Of a DNA stretch of 64,000 nucleotides, positions 1 through 8,734 are shown piece after piece (the first letter of the stretch is position 1; the number at the start of each line of letters is the position of its first letter). Origin of the DNA: Paraburkholderia caledonica NBRC 102488 (GTDB lineage: Bacteria > Pseudomonadota > Gammaproteobacteria > Burkholderiales > Burkholderiaceae); assembly GCF_000685095.1 (NCBI RefSeq), contig NZ_BAYE01000015.1, forward strand, positions 89,545-153,544, in the 5' to 3' direction. Both the position numbers and the translations under genes were made by a program. The notes under the pieces are model-generated. The model had not been told where the DNA came from. It searched no databases and saw only the letters and a list, made by a program, of their open reading frames with translations.

Positions 1-632
1 CACGTTTGCGCGACACGTATGGTGCAGCCAGCGTGGTCGATCAGATCGAAGTCGCGGACGTCGCGACGCCGCCTAACTGGTCCGCCAACGTGCAAAAGCT
101 GATCGGCCCGCAATTGAAGCAGATCAGCAAGGGCCAATTGAAAATCGACGGCACGCAGATCGACGTCAAGGGAGAAGTACGCAACGAGTCGCAGCGTCAG
201 CAACTTGCGAGCGATATGGCGAATGCGCTGAATCCCACCTATACGATCAAGAACGGTCTGCGCGTTAGTGCATCCGAGCAGGGCTTGCTGGACCAGACGC
301 TCGCGAATCGTACGATCGAATTCGAGACCGGCAGCGCGACGCTCACGCCGCAAGGCCGCGCCATTCTCGATCAGATGGCTGCGGCGATGCTGAAGATGAC
401 CACGAAGACGGTGGCGATTATCGGTCACACCGACAACTCGGGTAACCGAACCTCGAATATCGCCTTGAGCCAGGCACGCGCCGATGCCGTAAAGGGCTAC
501 CTCGTCGCGAAGGGCATTCCGCCGCAACAGATGAGCACGACCGGCGTCGGGCCCGATCAGCCGATTGCATCGAACGATAGCGCCGATGGGCGCGCACGCA
601 ATCGCCGCATCGAGTTTCGCGCGGGTTCCTGA
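1..632 (+). CDS. OmpA-family peptidoglycan-binding protein, 3' part (T6SS-associated)
   Basis: The C-terminal part of an outer-membrane/periplasmic protein whose start lies left of the window; the reading frame is open to base 1, and the first in-window start-like codon is only a TTG at 6. The last ~120 residues form an OmpA C-terminal domain: a FETGSATLTPQG strand, the GHTDNSGN loop, then NIALSQARADAVKGYL and a terminal NRRIEF. The part before it resembles a BON-like fold. It sits tail-to-tail with tssA. The TssL of this cluster has no peptidoglycan-binding extension, so a separate OmpA-like protein could anchor the secretion machine to the cell wall; TagN-like proteins hold this position in Burkholderia T6SS-1 loci. 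That role is inferred from context. Confidence 0.8.
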   Translation, partial: RLRDTYGAASVVDQIEVADVATPPNWSANVQKLIGPQLKQISKGQLKIDGTQIDVKGEVRNESQRQQLASDMANALNPTYTIKNGLRVSASEQGLLDQTLANRTIEFETGSATLTPQGRAILDQMAAAMLKMTTKTVAIIGHTDNSGNRTSNIALSQARADAVKGYLVAKGIPPQQMSTTGVGPDQPIASNDSADGRARNRRIEFRAGS

Positions 633-667
633 GCGAACCAACGCGTCAGCGCTTGAACTGCTCGCGT

Positions 668-712
668 AAAAAAAACCTGGCTCGGTCAAGCGACTCGAAG
701 CCAGGTTTTTTT
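668..712. terminator. Bidirectional intrinsic terminator between OmpA-like gene and tssA
   Basis: Inverted repeat AAAAAACCTGGCT (to 682) paired with AGCCAGGTTTTTTT (699-712) around a 16-nt loop. The A-run and T-run on the two sides allow termination in both directions between the convergent genes. Confidence 0.85.
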
Positions 713-723
713 AGCGCGGACCT

Positions 724-1842
724 CTAGCCGTTTTCTTCCGGCTTTACACCGAGCAACTCGCGGATATGCGCGAGCGATCCGTCGTCTTTCACCACGGTCG
801 AAAGCCACTGATGCAGCGGCATGTCCGCGGCCTCGGCGGCCTTGTCGGCAAAGTAAGCAGCGGGATTATGCGGCTCCGTAGTGCGAAAGAACCGTGCCAC
901 CGCACGCAACTGCGCGACGGCCTGCGCGCGGCTCTGGATTCCTGCGACTGCGTTGGTCGGCGTCGTCGTCAACACGGGCTCCTCGCGTTGCGGTGAAGTC
1001 TTGAAGGTGGGTTCGGCCCGTTCCAGCTCGTGATGCGTGGGCGCGCTCGATCTGTCGACAGACGTCGGTTGCGCATCCGCATTCACGCCCAGTTCGCGCG
1101 CAAAACGTTCGGCCAGCCGATAAACGCTTTCATACGCGTCTTTCGCCTGACGGAAGCTCGGTGCCGAGTCAGCGGCGCGACGGTCCAGTTCCTGTTCGAG
1201 TGCGAGCATTGCCGCTTCGAACGCCTTGAGTTCGGCCAGCAGTATTGAGTAAAACGCGGGCGGCGTCGCGCGTTTCGATGCGTCGATCTGCTCGATGGAC
1301 GGCTTGCCGCGCGCAATGTCGTCGGCATGATCGGGATCGCGCTTCACGGCTTGCGCAACATGTGTTGCCACCTCCCAATCGATGGTGCTGTAAAGGTTGC
1401 CTTGCGACGACGTAAGCGGCATGGCGCGCAGCAGATCCCCGGTGCGCCCAACAAGCCATGCAACGTTGCCGAGTCGATATTCGGTGTCGTCGCCCTCCGG
1501 CAGCGGATGGATTGTGTCCCAGAACTTCTCGCACAACCCAGCCAGCAACGTGTAACCCTGCGTGAGTCCGCTCACGCCTTCTTCTATGGCAAGCGCTTCC
1601 GTGAGCCACACAGCGAGCCGCAAGTCTTTGGTCTGCGTCTGCAGCAAAGCGCTCGAACGCTCGATAACGAACGGCCAGTCGGCTTCCTTGATCTCGGTGA
1701 TCCACTCGCCTTGATCCAGCGATGGGTCTTCGAAACGCCGGGCGTGCTGGATTGCATCGAAGTCGGCGGAGAAAAGCAGATCTTCGCCACAGGGCGCGGC
1801 TTCGCTGATTGGAGCGAGCAGCGTGTTCAGATTGGTCGGCAT
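724..1842 (-). CDS. tssA: T6SS protein TssA
   Basis: TssA caps the growing T6SS tail and links baseplate, sheath and membrane complex in the cytoplasm. The 372-residue product has an ImpA N-terminal domain (about residues 5-130, with PCGEDLLFSADFDAIQ and a W-rich WPFVIERSSALL segment), a central helical part, a variable Thr/Pro-rich linker near 260-295 and a C-terminal helical block ending PLHQWLSTVVKDDG. It is the last gene of the minus-strand tss operon, downstream of tssH with a 35-bp gap. The start at 1842 gives the family-typical MPTNLNTLLAPIS N-terminus. Confidence 0.92.
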   Translation of the reverse strand: MPTNLNTLLAPISEAAPCGEDLLFSADFDAIQHARRFEDPSLDQGEWITEIKEADWPFVIERSSALLQTQTKDLRLAVWLTEALAIEEGVSGLTQGYTLLAGLCEKFWDTIHPLPEGDDTEYRLGNVAWLVGRTGDLLRAMPLTSSQGNLYSTIDWEVATHVAQAVKRDPDHADDIARGKPSIEQIDASKRATPPAFYSILLAELKAFEAAMLALEQELDRRAADSAPSFRQAKDAYESVYRLAERFARELGVNADAQPTSVDRSSAPTHHELERAEPTFKTSPQREEPVLTTTPTNAVAGIQSRAQAVAQLRAVARFFRTTEPHNPAAYFADKAAEAADMPLHQWLSTVVKDDGSLAHIRELLGVKPEENG

Positions 1843-1877
1843 GGCACAGAGCTATCAGAATGCATTTGTGAAATTGC

Positions 1878-4553
1878 TTAGGCGACGGCGTATTCGAACT
1901 CGCCCGCCTCGCTTGCGCGCACCGAAATACGTTGAATCGCCACGCCGTTGGCTATGCGCTCCAACACGTGTTGTGCGACTTCGGGCAACAGCGTGCCGTT
2001 CAGAATATGGTCGACGTTGCGCGCACCGGAATCCACTTCGGTGCAGCGCGCGAGGACCGCATCGACGAGAGACTCGTCCCACTCGAACACCGCCTTGTGA
2101 TTCGATTCTATGCGGCGGCGAATCCGCTCCAGTTTCAACGCGATGATCTCGGCAAGCACGTCGTCGGAAATCGGATAGTACGGCACTACTTTCATGCGCC
2201 CGAGAAAAGCCGGTTTAAATGCTTTGTACAGTTGTGGGCGCAAGGTTTCAGCTAGTGCATCGGCGTCAGGCAATTCCTCGGCGGTTTTGTTCAGACACGC
2301 CTGCATGACCGCTTGCGAACCGACATTCGACGTGAGAATGATCAGCGTATTGCGGAAGTCTATTTCGCGGCCTTCAGCGTCATCCATCGTGCCTTTATCG
2401 AACACCTGAAAGAACATTTCGAGCACATCGGGATGAGCTTTTTCGACTTCATCGAGCAATACGACCGAATACGGGTTGCGGCGCACCGCTTCTGTCAGCA
2501 CACCGCCCTCACCATAGCCGACGTAGCCCGGCGGCGATCCTTTGAGGCCAGACACGCTATGCGCTTCCTGGTACTCGCTCATGTTGATCGTCACCATCTT
2601 GCGCTCGCCGCCGTACAGCACATCGGCGAGTGCGAGTGCCGTCTCGGTCTTGCCGACACCCGACGGTCCGACGAACATGAACACACCACGCGGCTTGTTC
2701 GGATCTTCGAGATTCGCGCTTGCCGTGCGCACTCGTTGCGCGATGGCTTCCAGTGCGTGATCCTGTCCTATCACCCGCGCGCCAAGTAATGGCTGCAGGT
2801 TGAGCACGGTCTGGATTTCGTCCTTGACCATGCGGCCGAGCGGAATACCTGTCCACGACGCGACGATTTCCGCGACGACGTGGCCGTCCACCTGCAACGG
2901 CACCATGGGCTGACCGCCCTGCAATGCACGCAATTCGGCGACGCGAACCGCGAGTGTTTCGCGCGCCTGTTGCGCCTTCGCCCCTTGCTCCGCGTCCGCG
3001 CTACTCACCCGCGCGGCGTCGATCTCTGCCCGCAAGCCGACGATCTCGCTCACCAATGCGCGCTCCTTGTCGTAACGCGCTTCGTCTTCGGCGAGATCCT
3101 TCAGGTCTTCTTCGCGCAGTTCGCGCAACTGCGCGAGCCGTTCGTCGTGAAGCGCCCCGCTCGCCACTTCGCGCTCGAGCGCCGCAATTTCCGCGTCGAT
3201 ACGTTCGAGGCGCTTCTTCGTGTCGTCGATCGCGGCCGGTGTCGAACTGTGCGCGAGCGCGACTTTCGCGCAAGCGGTGTCAAGCAGGCTGATCGCCTTG
3301 TCCGGCAGTTGCCGGCCGCTAATGTACCGATGCGAGAGGCGCACTGCCTCGGTAATCGCGTCGTCGAGCACCCGCACGTTGAAGTGCTTTTCCATCAACG
3401 ACGCCATGCCGCGCAACATCGCTGCCGCAAGCGTTTCGCTCGGCTCCTCGATCTTCACGACCTGGAAACGGCGTGCCAGTGCTGCGTCTTTCTCGAAGTA
3501 CTTCTTGTACTCGCTCCAGGTGGTCGCCGCGATCGTGCGTAATTCGCCGCGCGCCAATGCCGGCTTCAGCAGATTCGCCGCATCGTTCTGGCCAGCCTGG
3601 CCGCCCGCGCCGATGATCGTATGCGCCTCGTCGATGAACAGGATGATCGGATGCGGGCTCTTCTTGACCTCGTCGATCACATTCTTCAGGCGGTTCTCGA
3701 ATTCGCCCTTCACGCTGGCGCCTGCTTGCAGGAGGCCCATGTCGAGTACATGCAGCGCCACGCCTTTGAGCGGTGCAGGCACGTCGTCTGCCGCAATGCG
3801 AAGCGCGAGCCCTTCGACCACCGCAGTTTTACCGACACCCGCCTCGCCTGTCATGATCGGATTGTTCTGCCGGCGCCGCATCAGTATGTCGATGGTCTGG
3901 CGAATCTCGCCTTCGCGGCCGATCACCGGATCGATCTTGCCTTCACGCGCTCGCTGCGTGAGGTTGCTGGTGTAGGTATCCAGTGCCGGCGTCTTCGACG
4001 GTGCCCCCACGGCCGCGTCCGCTTTCGCTGCGTCGCTCGCGCTTTCGTCCGAACCCTGCGCCGCATCGCTGCGCTCGACTTCGCGAGAGCCTGCAGTCAA
4101 TTCGTCGAACTTATGCTTCAGATCCGTCACACGCACATCGCCCAACAATGGCGACATCCGCTCGGCGAATTGTGCGAGATCGGGTGCGCTCAGCAACGCG
4201 AGCAGCAAATGCCCGGAACGGATGCGCCCAATCTGCGAATCGAGCGACGCAATCAGCCATGCCTGTTCGAGCAGATCGATCAGCTGTTTCGAGAACACCG
4301 GCGTACGCGTATTGCCTGTTTTCAGGCGCTGTAACTCACGCTCGATATCCGCGCGCAACGCATGTGGATCGATCCTGCTTGCGCGCAGCACTAGCGCAAC
4401 ATCGCTTGCCGGTTCATCGAGCAGCGCAAGCAACAGATGTTCGAGATCCACCTCGTAATGACCGCGGGCAAGACAGTTGTTCGCCGCCAGCAACGCTGCT
4501 TGCCGGCAAGTCGGATTCAGTTTCGCGATCAGGGTATTGAGGGACGTGCTCAT
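1878..4553 (-). CDS. tssH: T6SS AAA+ sheath-disassembly ATPase ClpV (TssH)
   Basis: A ClpB-like hexameric ATPase that recycles the contracted TssB/TssC sheath. The 891 residues contain a Clp N domain (1-150), a first AAA+ module with Walker A GEAGVGKT (about 236-243) and Walker B ILFIDEAH (about 304-311), a short coiled-coil middle domain (about 445-520, shorter than in ClpB), and a second AAA+ module with Walker A GPSGVGKT (about 629-636). The N-terminal domain plus the reduced M domain, inside a tss operon, identify ClpV rather than ClpB. It lies between tssG and tssA in the same operon. Confidence 0.97.
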   Translation of the reverse strand: MSTSLNTLIAKLNPTCRQAALLAANNCLARGHYEVDLEHLLLALLDEPASDVALVLRASRIDPHALRADIERELQRLKTGNTRTPVFSKQLIDLLEQAWLIASLDSQIGRIRSGHLLLALLSAPDLAQFAERMSPLLGDVRVTDLKHKFDELTAGSREVERSDAAQGSDESASDAAKADAAVGAPSKTPALDTYTSNLTQRAREGKIDPVIGREGEIRQTIDILMRRRQNNPIMTGEAGVGKTAVVEGLALRIAADDVPAPLKGVALHVLDMGLLQAGASVKGEFENRLKNVIDEVKKSPHPIILFIDEAHTIIGAGGQAGQNDAANLLKPALARGELRTIAATTWSEYKKYFEKDAALARRFQVVKIEEPSETLAAAMLRGMASLMEKHFNVRVLDDAITEAVRLSHRYISGRQLPDKAISLLDTACAKVALAHSSTPAAIDDTKKRLERIDAEIAALEREVASGALHDERLAQLRELREEDLKDLAEDEARYDKERALVSEIVGLRAEIDAARVSSADAEQGAKAQQARETLAVRVAELRALQGGQPMVPLQVDGHVVAEIVASWTGIPLGRMVKDEIQTVLNLQPLLGARVIGQDHALEAIAQRVRTASANLEDPNKPRGVFMFVGPSGVGKTETALALADVLYGGERKMVTINMSEYQEAHSVSGLKGSPPGYVGYGEGGVLTEAVRRNPYSVVLLDEVEKAHPDVLEMFFQVFDKGTMDDAEGREIDFRNTLIILTSNVGSQAVMQACLNKTAEELPDADALAETLRPQLYKAFKPAFLGRMKVVPYYPISDDVLAEIIALKLERIRRRIESNHKAVFEWDESLVDAVLARCTEVDSGARNVDHILNGTLLPEVAQHVLERIANGVAIQRISVRASEAGEFEYAVA

Positions 4554-4586
4554 GTGGTGCGATCCGGTCAGGTTCTATCGTTATGG

Positions 4587-5681
4587 TCAGTGAATCACGT
4601 GCAGTTCGTAACGCGCATCCATGCGGTCGCGCTCGGCGTCGCGTGTACAAAGAAACGCGTCCCAACCGAGGCGTGCGCTCTCACTGAGAAGCGTCGGGCC
4701 CACTGCCTCGCGGCGCAGCACTAGCGCCACTTCGTATTCGAGCGTGATGCCTGCCAGCAGCGTAAGCATGCGTTCCAGCGCAACCGCGCGGTCCGCACCG
4801 GGCAGAAAAGCCTCGTAGTCAGCTTTATCGAGCGGTCCGATCACGAGCCGCGCGCGCATGTCGCGCTGCCAGACGCGCTCACCGGCGAGCGCCGTTGCGC
4901 CAAGTGTTGCGTTGACGCTGCCGAGCAGGGTCAATTGATCGCGCGGCACGTCATACCATTTGCCGACGAACTGCTCGACACGCACCGGCACCTTGAAGTA
5001 TTCGGACAACGTGCGTTGCAAATAGGCTGCCGACACCGGCCTGTGTCGCGCGGGCAGCGCATAGCCGGCAATCGCTTCGTCGAATAGCGCGCCCTCGCCA
5101 GTTTGCAGACTGGTGCGGGTGTCGTTGTCCGCAACGCCCGCGAGCGCAAGCAGCAATGGCAAGTAGCGTTCGTCGCGATCCAGTTCGTAATGAAACGGCA
5201 AGCGGTACTTCTTCCAGGCCGCGTAAAAAAGCGCGGTGGCGCGATTGGAAAACACATCGAAGAATTCGCGCGCGGCGCGGTCGCGCTTGATCTGTTCACG
5301 GGCGATGATCTGCTCGGTGTAGTGCAGGGGCAACGCACCCTGCCCGCCGAGCAAGCCGAAAAATGCCGGCGTGATGTCCACTTTTTCGAGCGAGCCGTCT
5401 TCGAGCGCTGCCGTACGCTGTGCCTTTTCCTTCAGCGCAGTGCCTTCTTCGTTGTACGATTGCGCATCGTGGATCTCGCTCGGCGGGAACGACATGGACA
5501 GCGAATTGCGAAAGGCAATGCGCTGCGCGACAATATCGCCGGAACGTCCGGTGTCAGACGGCGATTGTTGAGCGAACCACTTTTCGAACAGCCGCACCGC
5601 CTGAAAAAATTCAAAGCGATGTGGTTCGTCGAGAAGCTGCTCGACTACGCCAGGATCGATTCGCCGCTGCGCGGTTTGCAT
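4587..5681 (-). CDS. tssG: T6SS baseplate protein TssG
   Basis: Baseplate wedge component that works with TssF, TssE and TssK. The 364-residue product begins MQTAQRRIDPGVVEQLL and carries the typical FEFFQAVRLFEKWF segment near the N-terminus and GLLGGQGALPLHYTEQI around residue 115. I chose the start at 5681 because GAGGAG lies just upstream and it gives the family N-terminus; a longer open frame (to 5879) only adds a tail that reads antisense to tssF codons. The gene overlaps the 3' end of tssF by 37 bp, so translation is probably coupled. Confidence 0.93.
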   Translation of the reverse strand: MQTAQRRIDPGVVEQLLDEPHRFEFFQAVRLFEKWFAQQSPSDTGRSGDIVAQRIAFRNSLSMSFPPSEIHDAQSYNEEGTALKEKAQRTAALEDGSLEKVDITPAFFGLLGGQGALPLHYTEQIIAREQIKRDRAAREFFDVFSNRATALFYAAWKKYRLPFHYELDRDERYLPLLLALAGVADNDTRTSLQTGEGALFDEAIAGYALPARHRPVSAAYLQRTLSEYFKVPVRVEQFVGKWYDVPRDQLTLLGSVNATLGATALAGERVWQRDMRARLVIGPLDKADYEAFLPGADRAVALERMLTLLAGITLEYEVALVLRREAVGPTLLSESARLGWDAFLCTRDAERDRMDARYELHVIH

Positions 5682-7483
5682 CGCAAGATCTCCTCGCCAG
5701 TGCGCTTCGACACGACGACCAGTTGCACAAAGCTGTTCAGATGTACGTACAGCCCAAAGAATGTGTCGATCACGCGCACGAAAGACGCGAGACTCGTGCC
5801 GACAAAATGTTCTTCGTCGATGGTCAAGCGAATCTCGATGCCGCGCACGAACGTCGCGAACGGTTTGCCGGGCAGCCATTGCACGGCCGCGCGCTGCTCG
5901 ATCCCGACAAGACCGTCGATATGCCGCGCCGACACCGCCGTGCGCCGCAAATCGTAGAGCACCAGCATTTCCTTCAGTGCGGAAAGCCCGCTATTCGCGA
6001 GCGACACATGGTTCAGCGCAAGATGCGAAATGAGCCGCCAATGCGCGGCCCGACCGCGTTCGAAACGCACGCTCGGCGTAGGCCGGCGCAACATCGTAAT
6101 GCTGCCCGTCAGCGACCCGCCTTCGAGAAAGAGATCGCCGCCTTCCAGACCTACGGCGAGGCCCGCTGGCAAGTCGCGGTTCGTACAGGTCAGATCGAGA
6201 CTCAACGTGTCGGTTTGCGGCGCCGCCGGTTCAAAGTCGATATCGACAATCGAGATCTCGGTCTCGTAGCCTGGGCTCTTTTGCGCGACCCAATCGTTGC
6301 GGCGCGCAAACCAGTAGTGCCCGGCGCGTGCCGCTTCGCCGTGATGCAGCGAATAGAACGGCCTGAATTCGGTGACCGACTCCTGGTGCGCCTGTTGCCT
6401 GACGAGCTTTACCGAATCGATCGAATAAACCTCATAGGCAAATGCGCGGCGCGCTTCAGCGATCACCGGGTACGAGACCGCCTGATGGGTCACGCGAATC
6501 GGTTCGCCGTGCTGTTCGAACAGATTCACCACCGGAGTGCAAAAGAGACGGAAATGATGCGCCGACAAAGCGTCGAGAAGCCTGGCGACATGCGAATCGC
6601 TGCGCACTTCTTTCAGCACGACATGCAGTGTCAGGCGTTGGCAACGGCCTGTCGCGCGCGTCATTGCGGTCAGATCGAAGTCGGCGAAATTGAATTTTTC
6701 CGGGAATGCAAAGTATTCGGTAAGGAGCCGATAAGCCGGATGGGACTTGGCCGGATAGTCGATCAGCGCGTCCTGTTCGTCAAAGCCCGCCTGCGCGAGC
6801 GGCGATGCACGCAGTTGCGTCCATACGCCGCGCCGGTCGGCTTCGACATATGAAGCCATTGCATTGACGAACAGGCAGTCGGCGAGCGCCGCAATGAACG
6901 ACTGCTCGCCGTGCAGATGCGCGCGCAATGTACCGACTTTCAACGCGGACAGATCGAGTTGCGCGGCGGTGGATTCGAAGGTGATCGACACGATTGCGGT
7001 CGCATTGCCGGGTAACACGGTCGCGCTGGGGGCCATTGCGACTGACGTGTACTTCGCCTCGGAGATACGGACCGGTGCGAGCGTGACGTCGTACGCGGTC
7101 CGGAAACGGCATTGCACGCCGCGAATGGGCCGCGACTTCAGTTCAGTACCGCGTTCGATCGTGACCGGTTCCGTCAGATGACTCAATGCGGCGGAGTTGC
7201 CCAATTGCGCAATCGAACAAGATGGAAATGGCCGCAGATAATGCGGATACAGCACTTCGAGCAGCGCTTCGGTGAACTCGGGATAATCGTCGTCGAGCTT
7301 CTTGTTGATACGCGCACCGAGCAGCGCGAACGACTCGATCATTCGCTCGACATGCGGGTCCTCGCAGTGCTCGCCCGACATCGCAAGACGCGCGGCGATC
7401 TTCGGGTAGCGCTCCGCGAAGTCGCGCGAATAGCGCCGCAAAAATGACAGCTCGCGCTCGTAATACGGCAGCAATTCTTCCAT
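5645..7483 (-). CDS. tssF: T6SS baseplate protein TssF
   Basis: Baseplate subunit (VasA/ImpG family), 612 residues, near the usual length. It opens MEELLPYYERELSFLRRY, the family hallmark, followed by EFTEALLEVLYPHYLRPFPS near residue 65. TssF binds TssG in a 2:1 wedge and recruits TssK. It follows tssE after a gap of about 110 bp and overlaps tssG, as expected for a stoichiometric complex. Confidence 0.96.
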   Translation of the reverse strand: MEELLPYYERELSFLRRYSRDFAERYPKIAARLAMSGEHCEDPHVERMIESFALLGARINKKLDDDYPEFTEALLEVLYPHYLRPFPSCSIAQLGNSAALSHLTEPVTIERGTELKSRPIRGVQCRFRTAYDVTLAPVRISEAKYTSVAMAPSATVLPGNATAIVSITFESTAAQLDLSALKVGTLRAHLHGEQSFIAALADCLFVNAMASYVEADRRGVWTQLRASPLAQAGFDEQDALIDYPAKSHPAYRLLTEYFAFPEKFNFADFDLTAMTRATGRCQRLTLHVVLKEVRSDSHVARLLDALSAHHFRLFCTPVVNLFEQHGEPIRVTHQAVSYPVIAEARRAFAYEVYSIDSVKLVRQQAHQESVTEFRPFYSLHHGEAARAGHYWFARRNDWVAQKSPGYETEISIVDIDFEPAAPQTDTLSLDLTCTNRDLPAGLAVGLEGGDLFLEGGSLTGSITMLRRPTPSVRFERGRAAHWRLISHLALNHVSLANSGLSALKEMLVLYDLRRTAVSARHIDGLVGIEQRAAVQWLPGKPFATFVRGIEIRLTIDEEHFVGTSLASFVRVIDTFFGLYVHLNSFVQLVVVSKRTGEEILRCKPRSGESILA

Positions 7484-7594
7484 CGATCTAATCCCCGGAC
7501 CCGAACCTTCTCCGCTTCACTACTGCCACCGGTGCGCGTGGCGGCGGCGGAAAAGCGGCATTGAAGCCAAGCGGTATCAAGCTAAAAACAGCGT

Positions 7595-8074
7595 CTACAA
7601 TTTTGCGCGTGCGCGCGTCACCGAGTATTGCAATGTGGACGGCTGCAACATCGCGTCGAAACTCACCGGTTCTTCTGCCGGATGAACGACCAGCAGCGCC
7701 TGAATTGCGAAGTTCAGCGCGTTGGTCGATTGTTCGTTCAGTTCGAGCGTGACAGATACCTGCTGTAAGCGCGGCTCATGCCGCGCAATTGCCTGTTGAA
7801 TCGATTTGCAGATGAACGTGCGGTCATAGTGACTCGCCAGACTCAGTCCTGCGAAGTCGTTCAAGCCATACGTGAGCACGGAGCGCTGACATTCGGGCAA
7901 AGCCGCGAGCTCATGCTCGGTCAGCGCGATACGCGTGTTCAGTATCGCTTCGACGTCTCGCGCGACAGTGCCCTTTAGCTCCTCCAACGACAATTGCCGC
8001 ATCGCCGGTGAAGCCGGCAGATGCGGTTCGTCGTCGAACAGCTTGTCGAGAAAGCTGGGTTCGAAGCGTTTCAT
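7595..8074 (-). CDS. tssE: T6SS baseplate protein TssE (gp25-like)
   Basis: A 159-residue gp25/lysozyme-like baseplate subunit that seeds sheath assembly. The family core is visible: LSLEELKGTVARDVEAILNT, a LPECQRSVLTYGLNDF block and a C-terminal ESQ-type strand region. It lies 84 bp downstream of hcp, with a large hairpin in the gap, and 111 bp upstream of tssF. Confidence 0.93.
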   Translation of the reverse strand: MKRFEPSFLDKLFDDEPHLPASPAMRQLSLEELKGTVARDVEAILNTRIALTEHELAALPECQRSVLTYGLNDFAGLSLASHYDRTFICKSIQQAIARHEPRLQQVSVTLELNEQSTNALNFAIQALLVVHPAEEPVSFDAMLQPSTLQYSVTRARAKL

Positions 8075-8103
8075 CGGCGTCCGAAGAAGCGGTTAGATGC
8101 AGT

Positions 8104-8151
8104 GCGCACGCCTTGCGCTGCAGCCCTCGCGGGGCCGCGCGCGGCGTGCGC
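8104..8151 (-). other. Stem-loop between hcp and tssE
   Basis: Perfect 9-bp arms GCGCACGCC (8104-8112) and GGCGTGCGC (8143-8151) enclose a GC-rich loop with a nested CCCTCGCGGG repeat. There is no U-run, so it looks like a transcript-processing or 3'-stabilising element after the hcp stop rather than a full terminator. Confidence 0.55.
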
Positions 8152-8158
8152 CCATGCA

Positions 8159-8662
8159 TCAGACCGCGTACGTCTTGTCGTTCTTCGTCAGGCTCCACGC
8201 GCCCTGCGCGTTGCCGCCCTGATTGCCGCCAATCTTCTGCTGCGTGTACTTCCACTGCACGGCAGCGTACTTCAGCGAGAACTGTTCGGTGGGCAGACCT
8301 TCGCCGACGACGCTCGGCGTCACGCTCGAAATGATCACGTACTTCAGCTTTACTTCGAGGTACTTGATGCGATTGCCTTCGCCGTCCGAACGCATGAAGT
8401 CGATGGTGACTTCGTCGAACGTCGTGCCGCCCGATGCGTGCTGATAGATCAGCGGGCTGACTACGTCGATGTCTTTCGTAAACTGCATGTCCGCGTGTTC
8501 GCAACGCTCGGACGTGTGGCCGCCTGCGGTCGAAGCCGTGGCCGAGCGCGGTTGCGTGATCGAGTGGCTCCACGAATCGATTTCGATCCAGCCAGCGTGA
8601 TCTTTATCGGCAGACTCGCCTTTGATCGCCGGATTGCCGAATTTTAAATAGATGTCCTTCAT
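8159..8662 (-). CDS. hcp: T6SS tube protein Hcp (TssD)
   Basis: Hcp hexamers stack to form the secreted inner tube. The 167-residue product starts MKDIYLKFGNPAIKGES and has the typical GWIEIDSWSHSI strand, a DIDVVSPLIYQHASGG core and a C-terminal YAAVQWKYTQQKIGG segment. Length and motifs fit the single-domain Hcp of Burkholderia T6SS-1, with no effector extension. A GGGGAG sequence lies upstream of the start. Hairpins flank the gene on both sides, which may let its mRNA accumulate apart from the rest of the operon. Confidence 0.97.
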   Translation of the reverse strand: MKDIYLKFGNPAIKGESADKDHAGWIEIDSWSHSITQPRSATASTAGGHTSERCEHADMQFTKDIDVVSPLIYQHASGGTTFDEVTIDFMRSDGEGNRIKYLEVKLKYVIISSVTPSVVGEGLPTEQFSLKYAAVQWKYTQQKIGGNQGGNAQGAWSLTKNDKTYAV

Positions 8663-8699
8663 AACTCATCGACTCCCCAAAGAGGTGGTTTTAACAGCT

Positions 8700-8722
8700 A
8701 ACCCGGGCGGCCGGCCCGGGTT
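8700..8722 (-). other. Stem-loop between tssC and hcp
   Basis: AACCCGGGC (8700-8708) pairs with GCCCGGGTT (8714-8722) across a 5-nt loop, directly after the tssC stop codon. On the transcribed (minus) strand only TTAG follows, so this is probably an attenuator or processing hairpin rather than a strong terminator. Confidence 0.6.
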
Positions 8723-8734
8723 TTCTGACTTCGT

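Noticed and set aside
7484..8158. Search for a sigma-54 promoter or extra effector gene around hcp/tssE
   Set aside because: No TGGC-N-TTGC-type -24/-12 element and no additional open frame with homology-like features.
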